Origin: an uncultured Clostridia bacterium
Lineage (GTDB): Bacteria > Bacillota > Clostridia > Christensenellales > Borkfalkiaceae
Reading direction: 5' to 3'
NCBI GenBank assembly: GCA_947630325.1
Contig: CANRHB010000003.1
Coordinates: 58,096-122,095, forward strand
Length of the DNA stretch: 64,000 nucleotides
A program made the translations under genes and the position numbers. This document shows, in pieces, positions 16,903-24,821 of the stretch (positions are counted from its first letter, which is position 1; each line of letters begins with the position of its first letter). The notes beneath the pieces were generated by a model, which was given only the letters and a program-made list of their open reading frames with translations, was not told the DNA's origin and did no database searches.

Positions 16903-17900
16903 TATTCCCCCTGATAAAAGCCCACTTTACGGTAGACTTTGGAGAGCGTTTTGCGGGCGGCCTTGAAGGCCCTTTCCGCGCCCAAGGCAAGCACGCCGCC
17001 CAAATACCCCTTGTCTTTGAGGATGCGCGCCTGTTCGGCCTGCACGGGGGCGAGTTTGTCCGCGACCGTCTCCCCCACCGCAAGTTTGAATTCGCCATAG
17101 CCCTTGCCCGCGAATTCCTTTTCCGCCTCCTCCACCGTCTTTCCCGCAAAGGCGGCGTAAATGGTAAGGAGGTTGGAGATCCCCGGCTTTTCGTCGGGAG
17201 CATAGCGGATCTCGCTCCCGCTGTCCGTGACGGCGCGCTTGAATTTGCGCACGATCGCGTCCTTATCGTCGGTAAGGTAGACGGAGGCGTTGGGGTTTTC
17301 GTCCGACTTGCTCATCTTTTTGGCGGGCTCCTGCAAAGAGCCGATCTTTGCGCCCTGCTTTAAGATGAGCGCCTTGGGCACGGTGAACGTTTCGCCGAAA
17401 CGGTTGTTGAAACGAATGGCAATGTCCCGCGTGATCTCCACATGCTGGGTCTGGTCCTGTCCGACGGGCACAAAGTCCGCCTGATAGAGGAGAATGTCCG
17501 CCGCCATCAGCACGGGGTAGTCCATGAGCCCCATGTTGATATTGTCGGCATGTTTTTGCGATTTATCCTTGAACTGCGTCATGCGCTCCATCTCGCCCAC
17601 ATAGGTGACGGTGTTGAGCACCCACGCTAGCTCGGCGTGCTGGGGCACCTGCGACTGCACATAGAGGGTGCACCTTTCGGGATCGATGCCGCAGGCGATG
17701 TAGAGCGCCGCAAGTTCGAGCGTTCTTCTCCTCAGTTCCGCAGGCTCCTGCCGCACGGTGATGGCGTGCATGTTCGCCATGGCGAAGAAACATTCGTATT
17801 CCTCTTGCATGGCAAGCCAATTACGGATGGAGCCGACATAGTTCCCGATGGTAAGATTTCCGCTCGGCTGGATCGCCGAATAGACAATTTTTCCTTCCAT
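16902..17900 (-). CDS. trpS: Tryptophanyl-tRNA synthetase
   Basis: A 332-residue class I synthetase of normal length that charges tRNA-Trp. The HIGH motif is present as Thr-Ile-Gly-Asn after Gln-Pro-Ser-Gly, and the KMSKS loop is exact (Lys-Lys-Met-Ser-Lys-Ser-Asp). It is the first gene of an apparent operon with DUF5685, J-like, membrane-protein and rlmD genes. Its promoter is at 17931-17959, and the leader is only about 25 nt, too short for a T-box. Confidence 0.98.
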   Translation of the reverse strand: MEGKIVYSAIQPSGNLTIGNYVGSIRNWLAMQEEYECFFAMANMHAITVRQEPAELRRRTLELAALYIACGIDPERCTLYVQSQVPQHAELAWVLNTVTYVGEMERMTQFKDKSQKHADNINMGLMDYPVLMAADILLYQADFVPVGQDQTQHVEITRDIAIRFNNRFGETFTVPKALILKQGAKIGSLQEPAKKMSKSDENPNASVYLTDDKDAIVRKFKRAVTDSGSEIRYAPDEKPGISNLLTIYAAFAGKTVEEAEKEFAGKGYGEFKLAVGETVADKLAPVQAEQARILKDKGYLGGVLALGAERAFKAARKTLSKVYRKVGFYQGE

Positions 17901-17930
17901 TTTTTCTCCGGAATGATGAACTTCGTTTCA

Positions 17931-17959
17931 ATTATAACAAATTCCGCGAAAAATTGCAA
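17931..17959 (-). promoter_or_regulatory. Promoter of the trpS operon
   Basis: On the minus strand TTGCAA (17954-17959) and TATAAT (17931-17936) are separated by 17 bp, about 30 nt before the trpS ATG. Confidence 0.75.
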
Positions 17960-17988
17960 TGCCTATCCGTTATGTTTCGGTGAAAATT

Positions 17989-20900
17989 TTATACACAATA
18001 GCGCGCTTGCGCCGCGTTCAACTCCGTTTTTTCGCCGACGCGGACGGTAAAGTAGTTCTCCGTTCCCTTTTCGAGGGCGACGAACCCTCCTTCCCCGCCG
18101 CAGACAAAGGTAAATTCTCTCTCTCCGAGGCGCGCGCCGTATCCGTCCACGACGAGAAGCCCCTCCTCCGTCTGGTAATTTCCCGCATACTTTGCAAGCG
18201 CGCCGCTGTAGACCGAATAGACGCTCCCTTTTTCCGTCTTTTGCACGCGGAAACGGAAACTTTCGCCATAGAGGGAGAAGGAAAATTCGTTTCCCTCGGC
18301 CGACTGATAAGAGCCGACCCGCCAGACGCCGTTTTTGCGGAAGTAGGCGACGCCGTCCCCCTGGAGGAAGAGTTCGCTCCCCTCTCCTTGGGGCGCATAC
18401 AAGCCGAACTCACGGCTCAGTTGTTCGAGCGCGCCCTTCTCTCCCTGTTTGAAGCCGACCATGCCCGAGGGCACGGGAAGTTCTTCGGAGGAGAACACGA
18501 TAAGCCCGACGTCGGTAAGGGTGACCTTGCCCGTATATTCGGTACCGTCCTGCAACGTGTAGACGCCGAGGCCGCATCCGTCCGCCTCGAGCCTGCTCCC
18601 GCCCGCGACCGAGTAGGTAAGCGCACGCTCCTTTTTGTACACGCGGAACACGTCTCCGTACAGACGGTAGGAGAATTCTCCCTGCTCGGTGACGAAGATC
18701 TGCGCCCCCGAATACATGCCCGTGTAGTCCTTCTCCGCGCGGTAGATGGCGAAGTTCCCGCCGTTTTGAAGGAGCAATTCTCCCTCCCCGTCGGCGGCGC
18801 GGTAGACGGAGTAGCGGGCGAGGGAATAATTCTCTCCCGAGAGGGTGAACCGCCACACCTCTCCGCCCCGCGAGAGCTCGGCGACGGAGCCGTACATGAG
18901 GTAGGGAGCGGTAAATTCGCCGTTTTCCTCGCGGTAGCGCGCCGTGCCGTATCCGTCGAGATCAAGGGCCCCCTTTCCGTCCGTAAAGACGCCGCACACG
19001 CCGCGCGCGATCAGGCTGCCCGACCCGTCTCTTGCCGCGCCGAAGCGGAAATACCGTTCCCCGCCGCCGAAGTCGCAGACGATCTCCTCGCCGTCCTGCA
19101 CATAGCTTCCCATCCGTTCGCTCTCGCCGCGCAAAATCGCGCCGCTCAGCCCGTCCAAGACGAGTTCCTCCCCCGTAACCACGCCGTTCTCCAGGACGGG
19201 ATATACCCCCGAGGAGAGGGTGGGGATCTCGGAAATCGTCTCCCCGCTTCTGCGGAAGGAAATGGTCTCCCCCTCGGCCGCAAGGACGATGAGCTCCCCG
19301 CCGCAATAGAGCGTTTCGACCTCGATGGGCTTTATCTCCTCCTTGGAAAAGCGTTGCAGATATTTCCCGCCGCCGTACCCATCGAGGAAGAGGGCGGGGC
19401 CGTAATAGGCGTTGAAGGTACCGAATTTTGTCTCATCGAAGAGAAGATAGCCGTCTCCGTCGAGGCGGAAGCGGAATTCCTGCTCCCCCTCGAAGATCCA
19501 ATCGTCCTCCCCGCGGGTGTAACTGCCGCGCGCAAGCACAAGACTGCCGCGCGAGAGGATCGCGCCGCCCGCGCCGTCGAGGGTAAGGGTCCCTTTCTCT
19601 CCCGCATAGGCGCCGCTCTCCTCCCCCGTCGCCGCAAACCCATTGCCGACAAGGGTGAAGCGAAGGGGCGTTTCGGACTGCACCGAAATGACGTTTCCCG
19701 TGCGGGTGAAGGGGCCGAATACCTCCTCTTCCCCGCTGCGGTAGACGGCCTTTAAGCCGTAACCGTCGAGTTCGAGCGTTCCCTGCGCCGATTCATACTT
19801 CCCCGCAAGGGCGGGGTCGCGGTAGAGAAAGGCATTTTCGCCCGCAAAATCTGCGCCGTCCGACCACACCCGTTCGCCGAGCAGGACGGTGAAGGGCGCG
19901 CCCTCCGCGGGAGTGAACTCCCACTCGCCCGTCCGCGCGCCGCCGCGGTATGCGCCGCTCAAAGAAGTCTCGTCCTTTTCCCATACGCCGCCGCCGTAAC
20001 CGTCGAGGGCGAGGGTGTCCGAAAGGAAGCGTCCCGCGGCTCTATCATACACGGTGTAGTTGTTTTTCTCCTCCCCCTGCCGCAAAAAGATGTTCTCTCC
20101 AAGGCGGAAACGGAAGGTAAGCGCGCCCGACGAAAAGACGTAATCGCCCGTATATTCGCCTGCCGCCTCGTCATAATCATAGACGTAATCGCCGCCGATC
20201 TCCGACTGCGCGAGAACATAGGTCGCCGCGCCGCGGTCGAAGTCGAGGGTAAGCACGCCGAATTGCTCCCCCGTTGCGTTTTTTGCAAGATCGGAGCCGA
20301 GATAGCGCCCCGAATCGTCGGGCAAAAAACCGCCGATCGCCAATCTGCCCCGATGCGCTCCCGCGACAAAGGTCTGCGTTCCGGAGAAGAACTGCCCCGT
20401 GACCTTCTCCTCCCCGAGAAGGTAATCGGCGCGGAGAATTTCGCCCTCCCCCACTTCCACGGCAAGCGTCCCCTCGCCGCGCAAATTGGGAGAGAGTTTT
20501 CCCCAGCCGCCCTTGAGTTCGGCGTTGGTTTTGAGGGTGTAGAGCGCGCCGCCCGCGTATTCCTCCTCGCCGTCCGACCAGCCGAAGAAGGTGTAGCCCT
20601 CGGGGCAGGGGAGTTCTTCGAGCCGAATGTGCGCGCCGTAACGGGAATCGACCGTCCCCTCCCGCGTCTCCCCGCCCGGAATTTGGGTGAAGTAGTGCAA
20701 TTTCATATTCTCCCTTGAAAAGCGGAGTTCGAATTTATTTTCCCCCGCGTGCAACTGCGCGGAGGCCGAAGAGCGGTCCGCATCGTAAAGGAAGTGATCG
20801 AGCGCGGGCGTCTTGACCGTGTAGGTCGCGCCCAGCCAATCCGCCCCCGTGTAGCTGAGTTCGGCGCTCTTTTCGTAAGAAAGAGGGTCGTCGGCGGACT

Positions 20901-21453
20901 GCAAAAAGACATTTACCTCATAACCCGCCTTGTAGCGCGCGGTCAGGCTCATATCCTCCTCCGTCATCTCCGCGCCGTCCGAAAGGAGGGTGCCGCCGAG
21001 CTCCCAGCCGCCGAAGAGTAGCCCCTCCTTTTGGGGGACAAAGTCCGAAAGATAACCCAAAAGATCGGTCCCCGGGCGGATGCGGTGCTCCGTCTCCGCA
21101 AGCAGGCCACCCTCCGTATCGAGGGTAAGCACGGGACATCGCAGATATTTTGCATAGTATGTAACGCTTTCCTTCGGCAGATAGTCGGGCAAAGTCAAAC
21201 TCTCTCCCGAAAAGGTGGGGTCGGCATACCAGCCGTCGAAGAAGTACCCCTCTTTTTCGGGGTCGCGCGGCTTTTGGTAACTGCTCCCCGCCGCACCCTC
21301 GATGGAAGCGACATAGGTGCCGTCCCCCGTTTCGAAACGGAGGGTGATCTTATTACTGCAAGCCGCCGCGATGAGCACGGTGAAAAGCAGTGCAAACGTC
21401 ACCGAGAATGCGGTGACAAAGAGTGTAAGAAACGTTTTGCGGACTGTTTTCAA
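17989..21453 (-). CDS. Giant lipoprotein with InlB-type and 'LDGYG' repeats
   Basis: I start this gene at a TTG (21453), 8 nt after AAGGAGG; that gives 1,154 residues, a hydrophobic signal and a lipobox (Ile-Ala-Ala-Ala-Cys, Cys about residue 32). Residues about 35-320 contain several InlB B (Listeria-Bacteroides) repeats, with Gly-Tyr-Phe-Phe-Asp-Gly-Trp-Tyr and Gly-Tyr-Thr-Phe-Phe-Gly-Trp as markers. From about 430 to the end, roughly ten units of 60-75 residues each contain Leu-x-Leu-Asp-Gly-Tyr-Gly or a decayed form (motifs encoded near 20000, 19757, 19573, 19376, 19149, 18950, 18576, 18354 and 18140). It is therefore a beta-rich, surface-attached protein, perhaps an adhesin or glycan binder; no catalytic motif is visible. 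Confidence 0.85.
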   Translation of the reverse strand: MKTVRKTFLTLFVTAFSVTFALLFTVLIAAACSNKITLRFETGDGTYVASIEGAAGSSYQKPRDPEKEGYFFDGWYADPTFSGESLTLPDYLPKESVTYYAKYLRCPVLTLDTEGGLLAETEHRIRPGTDLLGYLSDFVPQKEGLLFGGWELGGTLLSDGAEMTEEDMSLTARYKAGYEVNVFLQSADDPLSYEKSAELSYTGADWLGATYTVKTPALDHFLYDADRSSASAQLHAGENKFELRFSRENMKLHYFTQIPGGETREGTVDSRYGAHIRLEELPCPEGYTFFGWSDGEEEYAGGALYTLKTNAELKGGWGKLSPNLRGEGTLAVEVGEGEILRADYLLGEEKVTGQFFSGTQTFVAGAHRGRLAIGGFLPDDSGRYLGSDLAKNATGEQFGVLTLDFDRGAATYVLAQSEIGGDYVYDYDEAAGEYTGDYVFSSGALTFRFRLGENIFLRQGEEKNNYTVYDRAAGRFLSDTLALDGYGGGVWEKDETSLSGAYRGGARTGEWEFTPAEGAPFTVLLGERVWSDGADFAGENAFLYRDPALAGKYESAQGTLELDGYGLKAVYRSGEEEVFGPFTRTGNVISVQSETPLRFTLVGNGFAATGEESGAYAGEKGTLTLDGAGGAILSRGSLVLARGSYTRGEDDWIFEGEQEFRFRLDGDGYLLFDETKFGTFNAYYGPALFLDGYGGGKYLQRFSKEEIKPIEVETLYCGGELIVLAAEGETISFRRSGETISEIPTLSSGVYPVLENGVVTGEELVLDGLSGAILRGESERMGSYVQDGEEIVCDFGGGERYFRFGAARDGSGSLIARGVCGVFTDGKGALDLDGYGTARYREENGEFTAPYLMYGSVAELSRGGEVWRFTLSGENYSLARYSVYRAADGEGELLLQNGGNFAIYRAEKDYTGMYSGAQIFVTEQGEFSYRLYGDVFRVYKKERALTYSVAGGSRLEADGCGLGVYTLQDGTEYTGKVTLTDVGLIVFSSEELPVPSGMVGFKQGEKGALEQLSREFGLYAPQGEGSELFLQGDGVAYFRKNGVWRVGSYQSAEGNEFSFSLYGESFRFRVQKTEKGSVYSVYSGALAKYAGNYQTEEGLLVVDGYGARLGEREFTFVCGGEGGFVALEKGTENYFTVRVGEKTELNAAQARYCV

Positions 21454-21605
21454 AATGATTTCCTCCTTCCCTGCGCAAGAGGCGCGAGGTAAATTTGATT
21501 TTATCACGCCCTGCCCGCAAAAAAACGCCGATGTTGGCGAATGAACGCTTTCTTTATCGGTTTGATTTTTTCCGAAAATTTCCCCCGTGATTTATAAAAA
21601 CCCCC

Positions 21606-21634
21606 TTGCTTTTTTCAAAGAAAAGGGGTATAAT
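21606..21634 (+). promoter_or_regulatory. Promoter of fba
   Basis: TTGCTT (21606-21611) and TATAAT (21629-21634) are separated by 17 bp. Start of transcription is expected near 21641, about 20 nt before the ATG. Confidence 0.8.
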
Positions 21635-21661
21635 TGAAAAAAATTCAATCGGAGGGGAATT

Positions 21662-22597
21662 ATGCCTTTAGTAACAACCAAGGAAATGTTCGAAAAAGCG
21701 TATGCGGGCGGCTATGCGGTCGGCGCATTCAACGTGAACAATATGGAGATGATCCAAGCCATCGTGGAAGCGGCCAACGAATGCCGTTCTCCCGTCATTT
21801 TGCAGGTGTCCGCGGGCGCGAGAAAGTACGCCAACCCCACCTATCTTCGCCACCTTGTATATGCCGCGGCGGAGGAGACGGATATTCCCATCGCCCTTCA
21901 CCTCGACCACGGCGCGGACTTCGAGATCTGCAAGAGCTGTATCGAAAACAACTTTACGTCCGTCATGATCGACGCTTCCTCCAAGCCTTGGGAGGAGAAC
22001 ATCGCCCTCACCAAGCAGGTGGTGGAATACGCCCACGACCACGGCGTTGTCGTCGAGGCGGAGCTCGGCAAACTTGCGGGCATCGAGGACGACGTGCATG
22101 TGGAAGCGCATGACGCGATGTTCACCTCTCCCGACGAGGTGCAGGAATTCACCTCGAGAACGGGCATCGACTCCCTTGCGATCGCCATCGGCACCTCCCA
22201 CGGCGCCTATAAATTCAAGCCCGGTCAGGACCCCAAACTCCGCATCGACATTCTGGAAGAGATCGGCAGAAGGCTTCCCGGGTTCCCCATCGTCCTCCAC
22301 GGCGCGTCGAGCGTGCCGCAGGATCAGGTCGCCATCGTCAATGAGTTCGGCGGCTCCATGCCCAACGCGATCGGCATTCCCGAAAGCGAACTGAGAAAGG
22401 CCGCGAAGCTCGCCGTCTGCAAGATCAACATCGACTCCGACCTGCGCGTCGCCTTTACCGCCGCCGTCAGAAAGCACCTTGCGGAGAACCCTTCCCACTT
22501 CGACCCCCGCCAATATCTCGGCGACGCACGGGCGAACATGAAGGAAATGGTGAAACACAAGATCGTGGACGTGCTCGGAAGCGCAGGAAAAGCATAA
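21662..22597 (+). CDS. fba: Class II fructose-1,6-bisphosphate aldolase
   Basis: A 311-residue class IIB aldolase, zinc-dependent, that cleaves fructose-1,6-bisphosphate to glyceraldehyde-3-phosphate and dihydroxyacetone phosphate in glycolysis. Zinc ligands and catalytic Asp are visible in Ala-Leu-His-Leu-Asp-His-Gly-Ala-Asp near 80-88, and later in Gly-Thr-Ser-His-Gly and Val-Leu-His-Gly-Ala-Ser. GGAGGGG stands before the ATG. It has its own promoter and a strong terminator, so it is monocistronic. The related tagatose-bisphosphate aldolase shares the fold, but length and motif set favour Fba. Confidence 0.96.
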   Translation: MPLVTTKEMFEKAYAGGYAVGAFNVNNMEMIQAIVEAANECRSPVILQVSAGARKYANPTYLRHLVYAAAEETDIPIALHLDHGADFEICKSCIENNFTSVMIDASSKPWEENIALTKQVVEYAHDHGVVVEAELGKLAGIEDDVHVEAHDAMFTSPDEVQEFTSRTGIDSLAIAIGTSHGAYKFKPGQDPKLRIDILEEIGRRLPGFPIVLHGASSVPQDQVAIVNEFGGSMPNAIGIPESELRKAAKLAVCKINIDSDLRVAFTAAVRKHLAENPSHFDPRQYLGDARANMKEMVKHKIVDVLGSAGKA

Positions 22598-22629
22598 ATT
22601 ATATTGTTGAAAATATTGTGGAAAATTTC

Positions 22630-22665
22630 GCCGCCCGCGGACCCTCGTCCGCGGGCGGCTTTTTT
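22630..22665 (+). terminator. Rho-independent terminator of fba
   Basis: A 13-bp GC-rich stem with a CCTC loop (22630-22659) is followed by six T. Confidence 0.93.
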
Positions 22666-22692
22666 GAAAAATTTTTCCACATTGCTTGCAAT

Positions 22693-23193
22693 TCACTTCG
22701 GGGAGATCCCCTCGTCGGTCATTCCGTAAAAGGGCTTGTCCTTTTCATCGTATAGGTTGATAATCTGTAAGCCTTTTCGCTTAGCATAACGCATTGCGGC
22801 TTTCGCTCCGCTACGGTAAGCCTTTTCGTCCACATAGCAAATAAGGGTGTCGCAGGTGTCTATCATCTTCCTGTTGCTCAAAGTGATTCGTTGCTTATAA
22901 TGCGCTTCCTCGATGTCATATAGAACGGTTCTCACGTCGGAATATGGCACGCTATCCCATTTGTCGCTTTTTTGAATGGTATGCAGGCTGGTGAGAACAA
23001 CTTCAATTTGCAATTCTGGATATTTTTCACGCAACTGAAGGCAGGACCGTAAAGCGAGCCTGTCAAATTCGCCGTGCGTTCCCATCGTAAACGAGAAACA
23101 GCCGCTGGTTATTTTGGCCTTGATTGCGTCAATCAACCTCTGCGGCAGGGTTTTAGCGAATATCTGTCTATGTCCGATAAATGCCGTTTTCAT
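22693..23193 (-). CDS. SLOG-superfamily protein (Rossmann-like, possible nucleotide sensor)
   Basis: This 166-residue protein begins with Thr-Ala-Phe-Ile-Gly-His-Arg and continues with Gly-Thr-His-Gly-Glu-Phe-Asp-Arg-Leu-Ala, the two glycine-containing loops that mark SLOG/DprA-like Rossmann folds (YpsA, LOG, TIR-like sensors). A later Thr-Leu-Ile-Cys-Tyr-Val-Asp-Glu strand fits the fold. Such proteins bind or cleave nucleotide derivatives; the ligand here is unknown. It has its own promoter with a perfect palindrome just before the ribosome site (GGAG at 23201-23204) and is divergent from an XRE regulator. It is more AT-rich than the neighbours, suggesting acquisition. Confidence 0.72.
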   Translation of the reverse strand: MKTAFIGHRQIFAKTLPQRLIDAIKAKITSGCFSFTMGTHGEFDRLALRSCLQLREKYPELQIEVVLTSLHTIQKSDKWDSVPYSDVRTVLYDIEEAHYKQRITLSNRKMIDTCDTLICYVDEKAYRSGAKAAMRYAKRKGLQIINLYDEKDKPFYGMTDEGISPK

Positions 23194-23204
23194 CACGGTT
23201 CTCC

Positions 23205-23228
23205 AATATGTAGGTCTGCCTACATATT
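23205..23228. promoter_or_regulatory. Operator 1: perfect palindrome before the SLOG gene
   Basis: Arms AATATGTAGG and CCTACATATT match 10/10 around TCTG. It covers the expected transcription start of the SLOG gene. The same ATGTAG-N6-CTACAT core recurs at 23309-23330 before the XRE gene. Confidence 0.75.
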
Positions 23229-23257
23229 ATTATAGAGCAAACGGCGAAAATAAGCAA
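23229..23257 (-). promoter_or_regulatory. Promoter of the SLOG gene
   Basis: On the minus strand TTGCTT (23252-23257) and TATAAT (23229-23234) are separated by 17 bp; the -10 directly abuts operator 1. Confidence 0.8.
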
Positions 23258-23260
23258 ACG

Positions 23261-23282
23261 ATATGTAGGCATACCTTCGTAT
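23261..23282. promoter_or_regulatory. Operator 2: imperfect ATGTAG-type half-site pair
   Basis: TATGTAGG followed by CCTTCGTA matches the palindrome in 6 of 8 positions on the right arm. It lies between operators 1 and 3, just upstream of the -35 of the SLOG promoter. Confidence 0.5.
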
Positions 23283-23308
23283 TTTGTGAAGGGCGATGGC
23301 TTAAAATG

Positions 23309-23330
23309 TTATGTAGGTAGAACTACATAA
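23309..23330. promoter_or_regulatory. Operator 3: palindrome before the XRE gene
   Basis: TTATGTAG and CTACATAA match 8/8 around GTAGAA, with the same half-site spacing as operator 1. It ends in the ribosome site of the XRE gene and follows a possible -10 TAAAAT (23302-23307). Confidence 0.7.
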
Positions 23331-23341
23331 GGAGAGTCATT

Positions 23342-23584
23342 TTGACTGTAAGCGAAGCCGTTGCAAAACGAATAAGCAGATTGCTGATTGAGAAGGGAAT
23401 GACGCAATATCGGTTGGAGCAGGAATCCGGCATTCAGCATGGAAGTATGCAGTGTATTATGAATGGTCGGAATAAGACGGTAACGCTGAGTACGGTCATT
23501 ATGGTTGCCCGTGGTTTCGATATGACGCTCTTGGAATTTTTGAGCGATCCGGTGTTTACCTCGGAAGATTTGGAAGTCGAGTAA
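23342..23584 (+). CDS. XRE-family transcriptional regulator
   Basis: An 80-residue protein that is little more than an HTH domain: helices around Met-Thr-Gln-Tyr-Arg-Leu-Glu-Gln-Glu-Ser-Gly-Ile form the HTH. It starts at TTG (23342), with AAGGAG 7 nt before it. Palindromic sites overlap both its own ribosome site and the divergent SLOG promoter, so it most likely represses itself and the SLOG gene. It is AT-richer than neighbours, as is the SLOG gene, so the two probably moved together. Confidence 0.88.
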   Translation: MTVSEAVAKRISRLLIEKGMTQYRLEQESGIQHGSMQCIMNGRNKTVTLSTVIMVARGFDMTLLEFLSDPVFTSEDLEVE

Positions 23585-23609
23585 GAAATATTTATTGTCA
23601 TAAAAAAGC

Positions 23610-23662
23610 TCAGAATCCGTAAGGGCTCTGGGCTTTGACTTTTAGGGCTCCTTATTTTTTTG
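23610..23662 (+). terminator. Probable terminator of the XRE gene
   Basis: A stem of about 10 bp (AAAGCTCAGA with TCTGGGCTTT, one G-T pair) and a second run of T (about 23650-23659) lie behind the gene. Confidence 0.55.
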
Positions 23663-24272
23663 CAAGAGACACGCCCCTTTAGTCCCCCTCCAATGGAGGG
23701 GGTTTTGCTTGCCCTGCCTGCGCCATTCCGAGCCGCGTCGGCCATGCGTCATTCCGAGCCTTGGCACCCCTGTAGGGGAGCTGTCGCGCCCTGCGCGACT
23801 GAGGGGTTCTCCGAAAGCCTACTAAAACCCTTTCCCCCGCTTCGCGGGTACTTTCCCTAAAAGGGACAGCAAGCCCACCCCCTTAGTCCCCCTCCAATGG
23901 AGGGGGTTTTGCTTGCTCTTGACCGCAGGAGGGGGTTTTACTTGCCCTGCCTGCGCCATTCCGAGCCTTGGCGCCCCTGTAGGGGAGCTGTCGCGCCCCG
24001 CGCGACTGAGGGGTTCTCCGAAAGCCTATTAAAACCCTTTCCCCCGCTTCGCGGGTACTTTCCCTAAAAGGGACAGCAAGAGCCCCCACCTGTCTCGCTC
24101 CGCTCGCCACCCGCCCCCATAAGTGGGGGCAGGTCTGCCCACCCCCTTAGTCCCCCTCCAATGGAGGGGGTTTTGCTTGCTCTTGACCGCAGGAGGGGGT
24201 TTTGCTTGCCCCGCCGACGCGCGTTGCGCGTCGGCGGGGCATTTTTGGGAAGTTTTCCACATACAATCAAGC
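23663..24272. repeat. Intergenic repeat mosaic 4 with duplicated composite block
   Basis: No gene. Family A hairpins occur at about 23676-23712, 23873-23945 and 24138-24211. A composite of family G plus family F (CTGTAGGGGAGCTGTCGCGCC... to ...AAAAGGGACAGCAAG) is present twice in the same direction: about 23751-23872 and 23958-24080, nearly identical. The same composite occurs inverted at 54411-54522. The end (24210-24245) is a further GC stem. Confidence 0.85.
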
Positions 24273-24821
24273 GTGAACGGTATTTTTGCCATCGTCTTTC
24301 TCATCTCCACCGCCGCCCTGCTCTTTCTCGATCCCGACGGCTTCCTCTCCGCGCTCCTAAAAGGCGGGGAAAAGGCCGCGACCCTCTCCCTATCCCTCCT
24401 TGCCGTGTACTGCGTGTGGCTCGGCTTTTTTAAGGTGATGGAACAAAGCGGGCTCTCCCAAAAGCTCGCCCGTCTCCTCTTTCCCGCCGCCAAAAAACTC
24501 TTCCGCTCCCAAAACAAAGAGGCGGTGTACTATGCAAGCTGTAACCTCACCGCCAACTTTTTGGGGCTCCCCGGTGCGCCCACTCCCCTCGGCATAAAAG
24601 CCGCCGAAAAATTCTGCGCCGCCCGCGAACATTACGGCGCGGATATGCTCTTTGTTCTCAACGCCACAAGTTTACAACTTTTGCCCACCACCGTCATCGC
24701 CCTGCGCCTTGCCTATGGCTCTGCAAACAGTGTGGATATCTTTCTCCCCACCCTGCTTGCCACCCTTTTTTCCACATTGCTCGGTGGAATTCTCGTCTTT
24801 CTCACCCGCAAGCGATCATGA
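24273..24821 (+). CDS. spmA: Spore maturation protein A
   Basis: The 182-residue membrane protein has the nucleoside-recognition (Gate) domain of SpmA, with the family motif Asn-Leu-Thr-Ala-Asn-Phe-Leu-Gly-Leu-Pro-Gly-Ala-Pro-Thr-Pro-Leu-Gly and at least four hydrophobic helices. I start it at GTG 24273; the longer reading to 24123 would translate a repeat. No good Shine-Dalgarno is visible. With SpmB it is needed for dehydration of the spore core in Bacillus. Its stop overlaps the spmB ATG. Confidence 0.9.
   Translation: MNGIFAIVFLISTAALLFLDPDGFLSALLKGGEKAATLSLSLLAVYCVWLGFFKVMEQSGLSQKLARLLFPAAKKLFRSQNKEAVYYASCNLTANFLGLPGAPTPLGIKAAEKFCAAREHYGADMLFVLNATSLQLLPTTVIALRLAYGSANSVDIFLPTLLATLFSTLLGGILVFLTRKRS

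Noticed and set aside
17901-17990. T-box before trpS
   Set aside because: The promoter leaves only about 25 nt of leader, without the specifier or T-box sequence.
17959-19755. 598-codon plus-strand ORF opposite the giant lipoprotein
   Set aside because: It is a shadow of the lipoprotein; low-complexity, no ribosome site and no family features.
23663-24272. Possible CRISPR array
   Set aside because: Repeats are of different families and lengths with no constant spacer length, and no cas gene is near.
24123-24272. Extended spmA start at 24123
   Set aside because: The first 50 codons translate the repeat tract; the conserved protein begins at GTG 24273.
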